Positions 6,092 through 14,870 are shown, counted from the stretch's first letter. The stretch: 29,278 nucleotides of DNA from Chloroflexi bacterium UBA6077 (GCA_002436065.1 DIXP01000001.1:1-29278); one strand, 5' to 3'. The notes: a model not told the origin generated them from the letters alone. Made by a program: numbers and translations.

Positions 6092-8950
6092 CTACCTTCC
6101 CTTGTAGTAGGGCGCGGCGATGCCCTGCTTGAAGGCGTTCAGGGTAAGGGGGTAGGCCGGATCGAGGAGGCTTCCCCAGTGAGGCTCATCGAACCACACG
6201 AGGGCCTCGAAACGAGGGAATCGGTAGGGAAGCTCGTAGTCCAGCAGGTTCCGGACGTAGGCAGCCCTCTCCTGATCCGAACTGAGGCTGATGCTGGTCT
6301 CGGCTACCATCATCGGTTTTCCGATTGCCACAAGGTCGTCGTAGTCCCGCTGGAAGGTGGACCGGAAATCTCCCGCTCCGCCCCGTAGGGGATAGCCGTC
6401 CAGCGCAATCCAGTCCACGAGGCTATCTCCGGGGTAGCTCAGGATCGCGGGGGAGACGGTGTATTCCTGGGCGTGCGGACTCCAAACGAACTTCACGTTG
6501 TTTGCCCCCTGCTGCCGGAAGATCTCCACCACTCGACGGAACAGCATCCTGTACTGCTCCTTCATCTCCGGATTCTCGCTGCCGCCCGAGTACCACCAGA
6601 ACCAGGGACCATTGTCCTCCCACATCATCCTCAGCAGCACCTCGCGGCCGTACGCCTTCAGGGCGAGTGCCCATTCCGTGATGTAGCCGTCGTGGTCCCC
6701 GTTGTTGGCGGCCTCCAGGGTGGAATCCTCTGGGGATGGCGCCCAGGAGAGCATGAGGGTCGCTCCCGTTGGGGTGGAGGCGGACCACGATGCGAAGTTG
6801 GCGGCATCCCTATCGAGGGGGGAGACCGACCAGTACCAGTGCCTTACCGCTCGTGGCTTGCCCAGGGCCGCATCGAACGCAGACTCATCCCCGGCCACGT
6901 TCACGTCGCTGCCTACCCAGGCTCCAAAGAGGGTTCGGGCGGCGGGCAGAGTGGGGGTCGGCGTCGGTGTGGGGCTGGGGATCGCCGTCGCGGTCGCGGT
7001 GGGAAGTTGCGTGGCCGTCCGGGTGGGCGTGGCGGTGACTGTGGGCGTTGACGATGGGGGCGGGGTGCTGGAGCCGGTGATCGCAATCAGCAGCTTCTTA
7101 TCGATCGGCGCGTAGAGGGTGCCGTCGGCGCCCAGGGCCAATTGGATGCCCGGCAAGGAGCTGTTATCGTAGATTGTGGGGTGCTTCCACAGGACTTGGC
7201 GGCTGGCACTGTCTACCGCATAGACGTACCGGTCCTTGCCCAGGAAGTAGAGGGTGCCTCGTGCGTCCAGCAACAGGTTACTCTTGATGCCTCCGCTCCA
7301 ACCGATGGCAGTCACGTACTGCTGCTTCCACTTGAGGGTCCCATCCGGATTGATGGCGTAGAGGAAGCCGTCCTCGGCGCCCATGTACACCGTCCCATCC
7401 CCGCCGATGGCAGCCGTACGGTCGACCCCGGATTTGCTCATGGTGTAGGACCACTTGAGCTGACCGGCCATCGAGACCGCGTAGAGCTTGTCCAGGTAGG
7501 TGAAGACCATCGTGCCGTCATCGGCGAGGGCTGGCCCGACCATGTAGTTCCCCGCGTAGGGGACATCGAGGCTCCATCTCTTCTGCCCATTCGGGGTCAG
7601 GCTCCACACCGTGCTTATCCAGCAGAAGTAGAGGTTCCCGGCGGTGTCATACACTACCGGTATCCTCCGCCCAGTGTCTTGCACCCCGTTTCCCATCTCG
7701 TACTTCCACTTCAACGTGCCGCTGGATCTATCCAGTGCGTAAGCGTTCCCGTCGTCACTGGTGAAGTGGACGGTGGAGCCGTCCGGACTGATGGACACCG
7801 GCGTGTGCAGGTAGCTCGCGCGGTAGCTCCAGATCTGCTTGCCATCTGGGGTCAGGGCGTAGATGTAGTCGTTCTCTGAGGTGAAATACAGCTTGCCATC
7901 GTAGCTGACGGTGGGGGGAAACTCCACCGAAGTCCCATGGCCCGTGTTCTGGGGGGTATAGAGCCACTTCATCCGGCCGTTGGACGAGTCCATGGCGTAC
8001 ACGCCGGGCATGCCCGCCGCCAGGTACACCGTCTCGTTCTCCCCGATGTCCACGCCTCGGTAGTCTGTGCCCCAGTGGTCGTTGCTCCTGTTGAAGCTCC
8101 ACTTGAGGGCTGGTTCGCTCTGGGGTCCGATGTAGGGACTCCTGTTGTTCCGGAACTCGTTCCCGCCGTAGGTTGGCCACGCCGTGTCCGCCAGGACCCT
8201 CCCGTTTGGAGGAGGAACGACACTGGGGGTAGCGGTGGGAGTTGCCGTTGCGGTTGCTGTCCGTGTAGCCGTTGCCGGCAGGTTCGTGGGCGTCGACGTC
8301 GCGGCGATGGTCGCGGTGGGTGTCGATATGGTCGGCGAGACGGTGGTGATGGGGGTGTTGCTGGCCGTCGGGTGGGTTGTGGCTGTACCAGTCGGGGTGG
8401 AGCCTCCATCGGAGGATTTCTTGAGCGAGAGGTCGTCCAGATAGGCCGAGCCGTTCAGCTTCGCTACCCGCACCTGCACCCGGGCGACAACAGTGCGGTT
8501 CGGCAGCAACACTGAGCCATTGAAGGGCAGCCAACCGGCGGTATTGGTGGCGAAGGAACCGACCTGGAAGGTTTGCAGGTCTCCGTTGTTCTCATGGCGG
8601 GCCACCAGTTCTATCGAGAGTATCACCTCTCCGCTCTGCTCGGGCAGGTTCACCCATCCCGAGAGTTCAACCCGCTCACCCGGCGCGGCTGTGAGATCCT
8701 GTCGCAGGTAGTACCCAGATCCTTTTCCTTGGAACCGAAGTGCCTGGGTTCCGCTGTGGGCGTTCCCCTCCTGGATGCCGATCGAGCCTGCGAACCAGGA
8801 GGGGAAAGACCAACCCTCCAAGCCGCGCTCGAAGCCGCCGTTGGCCAACCGCTCGGTCGGGTCCGTGTCCGAGGAAGCTACGAGGGGCTGATGCATGGAG
8901 ACCAGCAGAAGCGCAATGAGCAGGGCAAGCGTGGCGAACGGTCGGCACAT
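6092..8950 (-). CDS. Secreted multidomain protein: carbohydrate-binding-like, PQQ-type propeller and GH26-like glycosidase
   Basis: A 952-aa exported protein. Residues 1-26 are a signal peptide (MCRPFATLALLIALLLVS). About 33-178 is a beta-sandwich typical of CBM4/9-like domains (LANGGFERGLEGW start, AYLDDLSL end). About 180-250 is a Thr/Pro/Ala linker. About 255-635 is a propeller with repeats such as VYLAAGMPGVYAMDSSNGRM and LYAINPDGTLKWK, as in PQQ or outer-membrane-assembly-type propellers. A second Pro/Thr linker (about 636-680) leads to a GH26-like domain (about 690-945). Its likely acid/base is Glu778 (RMMWEDNGPW) and its nucleophile Glu884 (MVAETS), 106 residues apart, as expected for GH26 (mannanase and related enzymes). 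The canonical HEMNG is WEDNG here, so substrate and activity are open. It probably acts on polysaccharide outside the cell. The ribosome site before ATG 8950 is weak. Confidence 0.82.
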   Translation of the reverse strand: MCRPFATLALLIALLLVSMHQPLVASSDTDPTERLANGGFERGLEGWSFPSWFAGSIGIQEGNAHSGTQALRFQGKGSGYYLRQDLTAAPGERVELSGWVNLPEQSGEVILSIELVARHENNGDLQTFQVGSFATNTAGWLPFNGSVLLPNRTVVARVQVRVAKLNGSAYLDDLSLKKSSDGGSTPTGTATTHPTASNTPITTVSPTISTPTATIAATSTPTNLPATATRTATATATPTATPSVVPPPNGRVLADTAWPTYGGNEFRNNRSPYIGPQSEPALKWSFNRSNDHWGTDYRGVDIGENETVYLAAGMPGVYAMDSSNGRMKWLYTPQNTGHGTSVEFPPTVSYDGKLYFTSENDYIYALTPDGKQIWSYRASYLHTPVSISPDGSTVHFTSDDGNAYALDRSSGTLKWKYEMGNGVQDTGRRIPVVYDTAGNLYFCWISTVWSLTPNGQKRWSLDVPYAGNYMVGPALADDGTMVFTYLDKLYAVSMAGQLKWSYTMSKSGVDRTAAIGGDGTVYMGAEDGFLYAINPDGTLKWKQQYVTAIGWSGGIKSNLLLDARGTLYFLGKDRYVYAVDSASRQVLWKHPTIYDNSSLPGIQLALGADGTLYAPIDKKLLIAITGSSTPPPSSTPTVTATPTRTATQLPTATATAIPSPTPTPTPTLPAARTLFGAWVGSDVNVAGDESAFDAALGKPRAVRHWYWSVSPLDRDAANFASWSASTPTGATLMLSWAPSPEDSTLEAANNGDHDGYITEWALALKAYGREVLLRMMWEDNGPWFWWYSGGSENPEMKEQYRMLFRRVVEIFRQQGANNVKFVWSPHAQEYTVSPAILSYPGDSLVDWIALDGYPLRGGAGDFRSTFQRDYDDLVAIGKPMMVAETSISLSSDQERAAYVRNLLDYELPYRFPRFEALVWFDEPHWGSLLDPAYPLTLNAFKQGIAAPYYKGR

Positions 8951-9098
8951 CTAGTTCCACCCCATCACGAGAAGACGGACTCTCTCCGTATATCCGTCTG
9001 GCAACTACAACTAGATGGCAATTGACCTCAAGATCCATGCCGCGGTGTTGACCGCGGCGGGACGTTGCGTGGCCGTGGAGGAGGTTCCAGAGGGGTGA

Positions 9099-9128
9099 GG
9101 TAGAGGCGACCATCTGGTCGCCTCTACC
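9099..9128 (-). terminator. Hairpin terminator after the STAND ATPase gene
   Basis: Perfect 14-bp arms (9099-9112 and 9115-9128) with a 2-nt loop begin 8 nt past the stop of the minus-strand ATPase gene. There is no U-run. The remainder of the 186-bp gap up to the next gene holds a second short palindrome (9039-9058) and a third (8973-8999) just before the start of the secreted protein gene. Confidence 0.6.
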
Positions 9129-9136
9129 AGGCGGGA

Positions 9137-11203
9137 CTATCCCTCCGCTGGGCGGCCAAGCTCGGCGGCCAGTCCCTGAAAGCCTCGTTTCAGGAGTCGG
9201 AAGAAGGTTGCGCGGGAGACGGTCATTCGCTGGGCCGACCTGTCGAGGCTACCAACCCTCTGGAGGTAGGCGTATTCGAGGGCTTGGTAGGCCTCGGCCT
9301 GATCTGGGGACGCCTTCGACCTGGCCGTGGCCAGGGCACCCAGGATGGTCTGGCGCAGGACCGGTACCCTACCCCCGCCGCTGTCCGGTGTGGCTACCTG
9401 AGGCAGGTGGAGCAGGGGGGAGTCCGCCAGATGGCTGTCCTCGTGCCAGTGGCGCATCACCCTCCTCACCTCGTCCTCGATCTCGGACAGGCTCATCGGT
9501 TTCGGCAGCGACCGCCCCCCCAGGATGGACTCGAGCCAGCGCTCAACACCCACCGTCCGGAGGTCCAGGACGAAAGTCTCCACGGGGTGCTTGTCGCCGC
9601 AGCGCCAGTTCGCCAACCGTTCCACCGGTTCGAAGCCGAGGAAGCGCAGGTATGCCTTGGCGAAGGGGTAGGGGGTGATCACGATGTAGGTACCACCCAG
9701 GGCGAAGAGCCCGGTCTGATCCCGCATCATCGCCCCGGAAACCCTCTCCGCTGCCTCCTCCAGCCAGCCGATCAGCACCAGACACCAGATGTCCGAATCC
9801 TCGTGAGTGGCCGGGAGTTCGGCTCGCTCTGCCGGGCTCCAGTAGCCTCGCATCTGGGGCGCGAAACCGATGTCGAGTTCGAAGAGGGGCAGCGACTCCC
9901 GGCAGACGGGCACGGCGATGCTGAACGCTACAACCTGCCCCTCGTTATCCCTGGCGATCCGTGTGCGGGTTCCGCGGTAGCGAAACAGGGCCTCCAGAAA
10001 GGCGCGCCGCCCGGGCATAGGGCCTTCCAGGCCAAGGACATCGCGCGTGAAGGCGCGCTCGCAGGCTTCCCACGCACCCAGCACCGCCGGGGTATCCTCC
10101 AGCCGTGCTGTCTCTACCAACACCGGTTCCGCCTCGTCATACCCGAAGAGAGCGGCCTGTGCGAAGGCGTTCTCCCAGAGGAAGAGGTGCTCACCGAGAA
10201 GCCACGGCCGTTCCTGGGGAGGGGTCGAGCGCATCCGTTCCCTGTAGTAGGCCAGGGCCCTCAGCCGCAACTCCCGGTGCCGCTCGGGGTTGCGCCAGCG
10301 CAGGTCCTCGAGGATGGCGCGGCGCACGTCGTCGTGGAGCATCAGCCCATGTTCCGCAGCGCGAACCGCCGAGAGCTGGCACACCTTGGCGAGGATGGGG
10401 CCGACCTCTGCCTGGCCCGAGATGGCGGCCAGGGTCGGTTCGTCGAACTGCCGAACGATGGCGCAGGCCTCCAGCATCTCCCGGAGCAGGGGGTCGTCCA
10501 CTTCTCGCAGCAGCCTCTCCACCAGGGAGCGAATCATCATGTGCCGCTCGTGGGAGCCCGGGAAATTCCGCGTCCCCAACTGCAGGGCCATGTCGGCCGA
10601 GAGGGAAAGGGCAAGGGGGTTGCCGGTCGCGCTCTGGGCGATCTGCTCGACGAGGCTGGGGTCCTTCAGCCCCCGCCGGCGGAGATACTCCCGGGCCTGC
10701 TCGGGGGTGAGGGCCTCCAGGGGCAACTGGTGCACGATCCGCTGCCAGGGGGAGTCCGCGCTCCAGGCGCGGCTCAGGGGGAGGCGGCCCGCGATCACCA
10801 CCCTGACGCCTGCGTCGAGTCTGGGCAGGAACTCCGTTTCCAGGTAGTGGTACAGCTCGCCCATCTCCTCGAAGGTGTCCAGCAGCAGCACGGGCCGGAG
10901 TCTATTGATCCGACCGAAGACGTCGTCCACCCCGCCGCCGAATAGGGCGAAGTGGAACCCCTCCAGGGTGTGTGGGAAGTCGCGGCTGTCTACCAGGAGG
11001 GCCGGCCTATCCTGGGATCGGGCCAGCCGGACGAAGGCCCTGAGCAGGGCGCTCTTACCGATGCCACCCCGTCCGGTGACATTCAGGATCCCCGGCGCGG
11101 GGGCGCCGGTTTCGAGCCACAGCTGGAAACGGGTCAGCTCCTGCTCGCGTCCGACGAACAGTTCGTTTTCCAAAGAGCTGAGGGTGTCACCGATTGTGGG
11201 CAC
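9137..11203 (-). CDS. STAND-type ATPase with acetyltransferase-like segment and C-terminal HTH
   Basis: A 688-aa signalling ATPase. After the leader motif FVGREQEL (16-23), Walker A GRGGIGKS is at 44-51 and Walker B PVLLLDTFEE at about 104-113. The GNPLAL motif (about 194-199) marks the STAND/AP-ATPase class. Residues about 400-570 (RIARDNEGQVVAFSIAVP to AKAYLRFLGFEPVERL) resemble a GNAT acetyltransferase fold; this is an inference from pattern only. The C-terminus (RMTVSRATFFRLLKRGFQGL) looks like a helix-turn-helix. There are no TPR or WD repeats. STAND proteins use ATP-driven oligomerisation as a switch in regulation or defence; the signal here is unknown. Translation starts at GTG 11203 with GGAGGA 4 nt upstream. 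It is flanked by its own hairpins and looks monocistronic. Confidence 0.8.
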   Translation of the reverse strand: MPTIGDTLSSLENELFVGREQELTRFQLWLETGAPAPGILNVTGRGGIGKSALLRAFVRLARSQDRPALLVDSRDFPHTLEGFHFALFGGGVDDVFGRINRLRPVLLLDTFEEMGELYHYLETEFLPRLDAGVRVVIAGRLPLSRAWSADSPWQRIVHQLPLEALTPEQAREYLRRRGLKDPSLVEQIAQSATGNPLALSLSADMALQLGTRNFPGSHERHMMIRSLVERLLREVDDPLLREMLEACAIVRQFDEPTLAAISGQAEVGPILAKVCQLSAVRAAEHGLMLHDDVRRAILEDLRWRNPERHRELRLRALAYYRERMRSTPPQERPWLLGEHLFLWENAFAQAALFGYDEAEPVLVETARLEDTPAVLGAWEACERAFTRDVLGLEGPMPGRRAFLEALFRYRGTRTRIARDNEGQVVAFSIAVPVCRESLPLFELDIGFAPQMRGYWSPAERAELPATHEDSDIWCLVLIGWLEEAAERVSGAMMRDQTGLFALGGTYIVITPYPFAKAYLRFLGFEPVERLANWRCGDKHPVETFVLDLRTVGVERWLESILGGRSLPKPMSLSEIEDEVRRVMRHWHEDSHLADSPLLHLPQVATPDSGGGRVPVLRQTILGALATARSKASPDQAEAYQALEYAYLQRVGSLDRSAQRMTVSRATFFRLLKRGFQGLAAELGRPAEG

Positions 11204-11480
11204 GGAGTCCTCCGCTTCTCTCGACGATGACTGGTTGCGAAGAGTGGGCAGTCAAACACGCCTGTGACGGTAACAGGCGGCGGTGGTGCCGGCCAATGAG
11301 GGTTGGCCTTCAGGCGGTGCAGGCACCGCCATGTTTCATAGAGGAAGATAGATGAAGAGGACGGAGGTGTCAACCGTTTGGCAACTATTCCAAGGGAATC
11401 GGCAGCTAGCGGCGAGGCCGAAGGCATCTGCCGCCTACAGGAGTGGTTATGGTCAGTTCGGACGATAGCGTCTGGCACCT
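11204..11480. other. Intergenic region upstream of the STAND ATPase gene
   Basis: No gene can be supported here. It holds three short perfect inverted repeats: GCCTGT/ACAGGC (11260-11278), GGCCAA/TTGGCC (11291-11308) and GGCGGTGC/GCACCGCC (11313-11330). They lie upstream of the GTG start and could be operator or leader elements. No clear promoter boxes were seen. Confidence 0.4.
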
Positions 11481-11514
11481 GGCGTGGTCGATGCACCGGC
11501 GCATCGACCACGCC
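11481..11514 (-). terminator. Hairpin terminator after the GIDE-domain gene
   Basis: Perfect 14-bp arms (11481-11494 and 11501-11514) with a 6-nt loop lie 10 nt past the stop codon of the minus-strand GIDE-domain gene. This is the same style of U-less GC hairpin as at the other gene ends in the window. Confidence 0.6.
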
Positions 11515-11524
11515 AAGGCGGGTG

Positions 11525-12337
11525 TTACCGGATCAGGCCGATCGCTATCAGCACCAGGCCTATGACGTCGAGGCCGATTCCCCCGATCAGCAGCCATTGG
11601 ATCGCGGAGCCCGCCGAACGCAGCAGCGCCTCCTCGGATTTCGTGGAGATGACGAACTTCTTCCCCTTTTCCGCCGGCTGATGGACCAGCAGCGTGCCCG
11701 AGGAGTCGGAAACCTCCCCCAACAGGTAGACGGGGCGGTCCAGCGGCAGGATGCTCTCCTGGAATTTGTAGCCCAGGGTGCGGGTATTCGAGTTGCTACC
11801 CCCGGAGACTGCGAAGTGGAAGCCGAAGCCGCCGAAATTGATCTCGGCACCCTGTTCTACTTGCTCTCCCTCTTCGAACCTGTCCACGACCTTGATGGCA
11901 TCCACCTGGGCGCCTCCCGGATCGATCTGGGTCCTGCCCGTCGCGTCCTCAACCCAGAAACGAACCCGCTGCTCGTTGTTGGAAACGTCCTCGGACTTCC
12001 GTTGGGTCTTCTCCACCTGTTCCTTCGTATCCGGGTCGGTTTCCCAGCAGGTCTCCTCGTACTCGCGGGAAACGGTGGACAAGTAGTAGACGCAGGGCTC
12101 CTTGGCGATCTCGGAGGTCAGGGGGGATTCGCACTTGATGGTCCCCTTCAGCTCTGCGACCTGCCTGAAGCTCCCAGTCCGCCCCATCCGCTCAGTGACG
12201 TACTTCGCCGTCTCCAACAGCTTCGCGGCAGTACTGGTTTCCGTTGCCATCATCTCGGATAGCTTGGCCTGCTGGGAGCGGCGCACGACCAGCATAGCGC
12301 AGCCAATGACGAACAGGACTACACCCATGATAGCCAT
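11525..12337 (-). CDS. GIDE-domain membrane protein (bacterial MUL1/MAPL-like without RING)
   Basis: A 270-aa membrane protein with one hydrophobic segment at each end (about residues 3-19 and 248-268). The middle carries the GIDE pattern: GTIKCESPLTSEIAKEPCVYYLSTV (about 65-88) and later a barrel-like FKFQESILPLDRPVYLLGEV-type stretch near 205-225. GIDE is the intermembrane domain of the mitochondrial E3 ligase MUL1; bacterial members lack the RING finger, as here, and have no assigned function. The name E3 ubiquitin ligase given by some pipelines would be misleading. A strong GGAGGAGGT site lies 8 nt before ATG 12337. It follows a lipoprotein gene on the same strand at 84 bp and may be cotranscribed with it. 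Confidence 0.8.
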   Translation of the reverse strand: MAIMGVVLFVIGCAMLVVRRSQQAKLSEMMATETSTAAKLLETAKYVTERMGRTGSFRQVAELKGTIKCESPLTSEIAKEPCVYYLSTVSREYEETCWETDPDTKEQVEKTQRKSEDVSNNEQRVRFWVEDATGRTQIDPGGAQVDAIKVVDRFEEGEQVEQGAEINFGGFGFHFAVSGGSNSNTRTLGYKFQESILPLDRPVYLLGEVSDSSGTLLVHQPAEKGKKFVISTKSEEALLRSAGSAIQWLLIGGIGLDVIGLVLIAIGLIR

Positions 12338-12421
12338 AGTTAGATACCTCCTCCCATCGAATTTGCTGGCAATCCGCGTCCCCGCGCGGTTAGCGCACCG
12401 GTCTATCGAGACCTTGTCTCC

Positions 12422-13165
12422 CTAGTTCACGATCTTCAGGTCAGGAGGCTGCTGGAAGAGGCCATCCGGCTGCGCTTCGAGCTTGTAGTTGGTGAAGGCC
12501 ACCGAGCCCTTCGTGTTGTTGCTCGTCATGTCCCCCTTCAGGGGTAACCCCTTGTCCGTCCAGATCCAGTACTTATCCCCGGTGCTCGCCACCTCGACCA
12601 CCGTGGCTGGCTTGCCGTCGACCGTCTCGCTGCCCGTTACCTTCGCGCCGGACGGCAGGGCGCCAACGAACTCGCTCGGCACCATGAGCTGCTCCATAAC
12701 CTCATCGGCCGGCGCCCTCGTCGCCTCCTTGTCCGCCGGGTCCCAGCTCAGGACCGTTTCGGCATCGAGGTCGACCAGGCTCACGACCTCGAGACCCATT
12801 ACGCTCATCTCCACCCGAACCTTCGCCCCTTTGGAGAAGTACTTCGCGGTCATTATCGTCGCGCCCGAGACGGAGGCCTTGAGCTCGGCGCTATAATCCC
12901 GGTTCGACCTGGCTCTGGTGATCAGGTCGGCCGTGGTGACGGAAGCGGCCGGCTTGGTTGCGACGGCGGCGATGGGTTGCGTGCTGGACTGCTGTGTGGC
13001 AGCGGCCTGCGTGGCGGCCGGCTTTGTTGGCGCCGTGGCCGGCGCCGGCGGGACGGTTGCCGGTGGAGCTGTGGGTGCCGGTGCAGCCCCGCTACAGCCT
13101 GTCACTACGAAGGTTAAGGTGGCCACGGCGAGAGCGGCTGCGTTCTGCCATTTCCGAGTAATCAT
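12422..13165 (-). CDS. LolA/LppX-like lipoprotein
   Basis: A 247-aa exported lipoprotein. The N-terminus MITRKWQNAAALAVATLTF ends in a lipobox VTGC (Cys24), so the mature protein would be lipid-anchored. An Ala/Pro/Thr linker (about 25-75) is followed by a domain with alternating strands (YSAELKASVSGATIMTAKYF, KVRVEMSVMGLEVVSLVD, VVEVASTGDKYWIW) typical of LolA/LppX/LprG-like lipid-binding half-barrels. This fold is an inference from pattern. The start at ATG 13165 has AAGGAAAG upstream; an upstream in-frame start would hide the signal peptide behind a long polar segment. It is upstream of the GIDE-domain gene on the same strand. The substrate is unknown. Confidence 0.78.
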   Translation of the reverse strand: MITRKWQNAAALAVATLTFVVTGCSGAAPAPTAPPATVPPAPATAPTKPAATQAAATQQSSTQPIAAVATKPAASVTTADLITRARSNRDYSAELKASVSGATIMTAKYFSKGAKVRVEMSVMGLEVVSLVDLDAETVLSWDPADKEATRAPADEVMEQLMVPSEFVGALPSGAKVTGSETVDGKPATVVEVASTGDKYWIWTDKGLPLKGDMTSNNTKGSVAFTNYKLEAQPDGLFQQPPDLKIVN

Positions 13166-13302
13166 ACTTTCCTTCCTCACAATGAGAATACCTGGGTGTG
13201 ATCTCCCCACATCCGGGCTGGGGGCAAGAGGCAGCCTTATTGTAGATAGCAGTCCGTCTCAGGAGAGTCTCAAGGTGATATCAACCAGGGGCGAGGAGGT
13301 TT

Positions 13303-13437
13303 CTAGTACACGACCAAACTGGATTTGGTAGGCGGCGAAGCCGCCTGCTGGGAGCGCGGGCGGCTCGCCCGCACGAGGGACTGGCGGGCGAGCCGCCCGC
13401 GCTCCCAGCATAGGCCGCCAGATGGCGGCCTATCGAA
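13303..13437 (+). repeat. MITE-like palindromic element, copy 1
   Basis: A nested-palindrome element just past the end of the zinc-ribbon gene. Order: end motif CTAGTACACGACCAAACTGG, small hairpin GGCGGC/GCCGCC, the 63-nt core palindrome (13347-13409), hairpin ATAGGCCGCC/GGCGGCCTAT, then the second end motif GATAGGTTT-like in inverse form (cctatcgaaaccagt). A near-identical copy lies in the opposite orientation at 22343-22495. Terminal inverted repeats and no coding capacity fit a MITE or compound REP element. The outer right end has decayed relative to copy 2. Confidence 0.75.
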
Positions 13438-13458
13438 ACCAGTCTCAACTCAGATCGC

Positions 13459-13719
13459 CTACTGTTGCCCCTGGAAGGCCGGCATCTTGGCCAGGTACTC
13501 TCGTGCCGCCAGCTGGGCCTGCTCCAGGGCCATCCCCTGGGTTTTCTGGAGAAAGAAGCCCATCCCCACGACAGCCTCCTCGTAGGAGCGCATGGAGCCG
13601 TCCTCCCGCGAGCAGTGGATGCAGTAGTCCTTGGTGGTGTCGCCCTGCCAGAAGTCCGCGGGACTCCTGAGGGGCATCCCGCACGCGATGCAGAACCGTT
13701 CGTTGATAGCCTCAGCCAT
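13459..13719 (-). CDS. Small zinc-ribbon protein
   Basis: An 86-aa soluble protein. Two CxxC knuckles, CIAC (about residues 10-13) and CIHC (about 33-36), form a zinc ribbon of the putative zinc-ribbon family; the pattern FCIACGMPL..DYCIHC is characteristic. The C-terminal half is helical (AVVGMGFFLQKTQGMALEQAQLAAREYLAKMP). AAAGGAG lies 10 nt before ATG 13719. It sits 37 bp downstream of a Cys-rich DUF3795 gene on the same strand, and these two and the TetR gene may form one transcript. The function is unknown. Confidence 0.82.
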   Translation of the reverse strand: MAEAINERFCIACGMPLRSPADFWQGDTTKDYCIHCSREDGSMRSYEEAVVGMGFFLQKTQGMALEQAQLAAREYLAKMPAFQGQQ

Positions 13720-13756
13720 GATAGTGATTCTCCTTTCGCTGTTCTTTAATGGGGCG

Positions 13757-14080
13757 TCAGTCCCCGATGGACACTCCCCTCTTCGTGACGAAGGCTTCGA
13801 GGCCGGCTTCGCGGATCTCGAGGAGGTTGCCCTTCCGGTTGGAGCGGAAGACAAGGGCGAAGAGCTTGCTGATGAAGTTGTGGAGTTTCTTGCAGGACTC
13901 CATCTCCGTGCACTCGGCGCAGGTGGCGTAGCCCCGCTCCCGGGCGCAGAGTCGCGCCTGGCACTTGGCAAAGCCGCCGCCGGACTTGCATCCGGCGCAC
14001 TTGCCCTTCCGATGAGAACCACAGGTAGCACAGCAAAGGCCGCAGTAGGAGACCGCCTGGGTTGGACTCTCGATGGACAT
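13757..14080 (-). CDS. DUF3795 Cys-rich protein
   Basis: A 107-aa protein with twelve cysteines in pairs (YCGLCCATCG, KCAGCKSG, KCQARLC, TCAECTEMESC), the signature of DUF3795, presumed to bind zinc or an iron-sulfur cluster. The C-terminal 40 residues are basic and free of Cys. AAGGAA precedes ATG 14080. It lies between a TetR regulator (89 bp upstream) and a zinc-ribbon gene (37 bp downstream), all on the same strand. Function is unknown for the family. Confidence 0.85.
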   Translation of the reverse strand: MSIESPTQAVSYCGLCCATCGSHRKGKCAGCKSGGGFAKCQARLCARERGYATCAECTEMESCKKLHNFISKLFALVFRSNRKGNLLEIREAGLEAFVTKRGVSIGD

Positions 14081-14168
14081 TGGATTCTTCCTTTCTCTGA
14101 CTCCTACAGGGGAGCCAGGTGGGCAACCGCCAGGGCACCAGGAAGTAGGGGGGACGAATGTGACAGTT

Positions 14169-14849
14169 CTACCTCTCGGCCCCGGCGCCCTGGTGATGAG
14201 GTTCGGGCATGGCAAGCATCTGGACGAAGGTATTGACCAGGGTTTCCCCGTGGGTGGCGACGACCCGACCGTCCGGGGTCATCAGGTCGCGATAGAGAAA
14301 CAGGTGGTTCAGGGCGCCGAAGAAGAAGCTGTTGGCCACGGCCGTTGGGATAGGCCTGAGGGTGCCCTCGGCCTGGCCCTGCTCCAGTACCTCAGTGAAG
14401 TGGGCCGTGATGGCGCTAAAGGTGGTGAAAACCTGCCTCTTCAGTGGCAAGGGGAAGCGCGGCAGGTCCCTGACCAGGGCGCCATAGATCTCCTCCTGAG
14501 TCGACAGGGCCTCCATGAACAACCGGCAGAGCGCCTCCAGGTCGTTGGCCCGAAAGCAGGCTGGATGCAGGGTCGAGGAGAGTTGGTAGAGCAGCCGCTC
14601 CACCACCGCCAGCAGCAGGGCGTCCCTGTCGGGGAAGTGGAGGAAGATGGTGCCGTGGGCGACGCCGGCCTCCCTGGCGATGGAGGCGGTGGATGCATCG
14701 AGGAAGCCGTCCTGGACGAAGCGGCGGGAGGCGGCTTGCAGCAGCCGCTCGCGGGTCTCCTGCTTGGCGGCCTCGCGGGTCCCGCGGGTCCCATCCTCGC
14801 GCCCGACCTGTGGGCTCCCCTCCATTCCCTTCTTAGCCCGTGCAACCAC
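14169..14849 (-). CDS. TetR family transcriptional regulator
   Basis: A 226-aa repressor-type protein. The DNA-binding domain is at about residues 30-78: ETRERLLQAASRRFVQDGF, then the HTH ASTASIAREAGVAHGTIFLHFPDRDALL, a textbook TetR pattern. The C-terminal ligand domain is all-helical and not assignable to a ligand. Translation starts at GTG 14849 with GAGGAGGG upstream; ATG at codon 9 is an alternative, and the first 25 residues are charged and non-conserved. The palindromic operator at 14871-14907 lies only 22 bp before the start, so autoregulation is likely. Downstream same-strand genes are the DUF3795 and zinc-ribbon proteins. Confidence 0.9.
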   Translation of the reverse strand: MVARAKKGMEGSPQVGREDGTRGTREAAKQETRERLLQAASRRFVQDGFLDASTASIAREAGVAHGTIFLHFPDRDALLLAVVERLLYQLSSTLHPACFRANDLEALCRLFMEALSTQEEIYGALVRDLPRFPLPLKRQVFTTFSAITAHFTEVLEQGQAEGTLRPIPTAVANSFFFGALNHLFLYRDLMTPDGRVVATHGETLVNTFVQMLAMPEPHHQGAGAER

Positions 14850-14870
14850 GCTGCCTTGCCCTCCTCAGCT

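Noticed and set aside
9284..10945. Long plus-strand open frame opposite the STAND ATPase
   Set aside because: Low-complexity His/Gly/Pro-rich translation with no domain, and antisense to a gene with clear Walker motifs.
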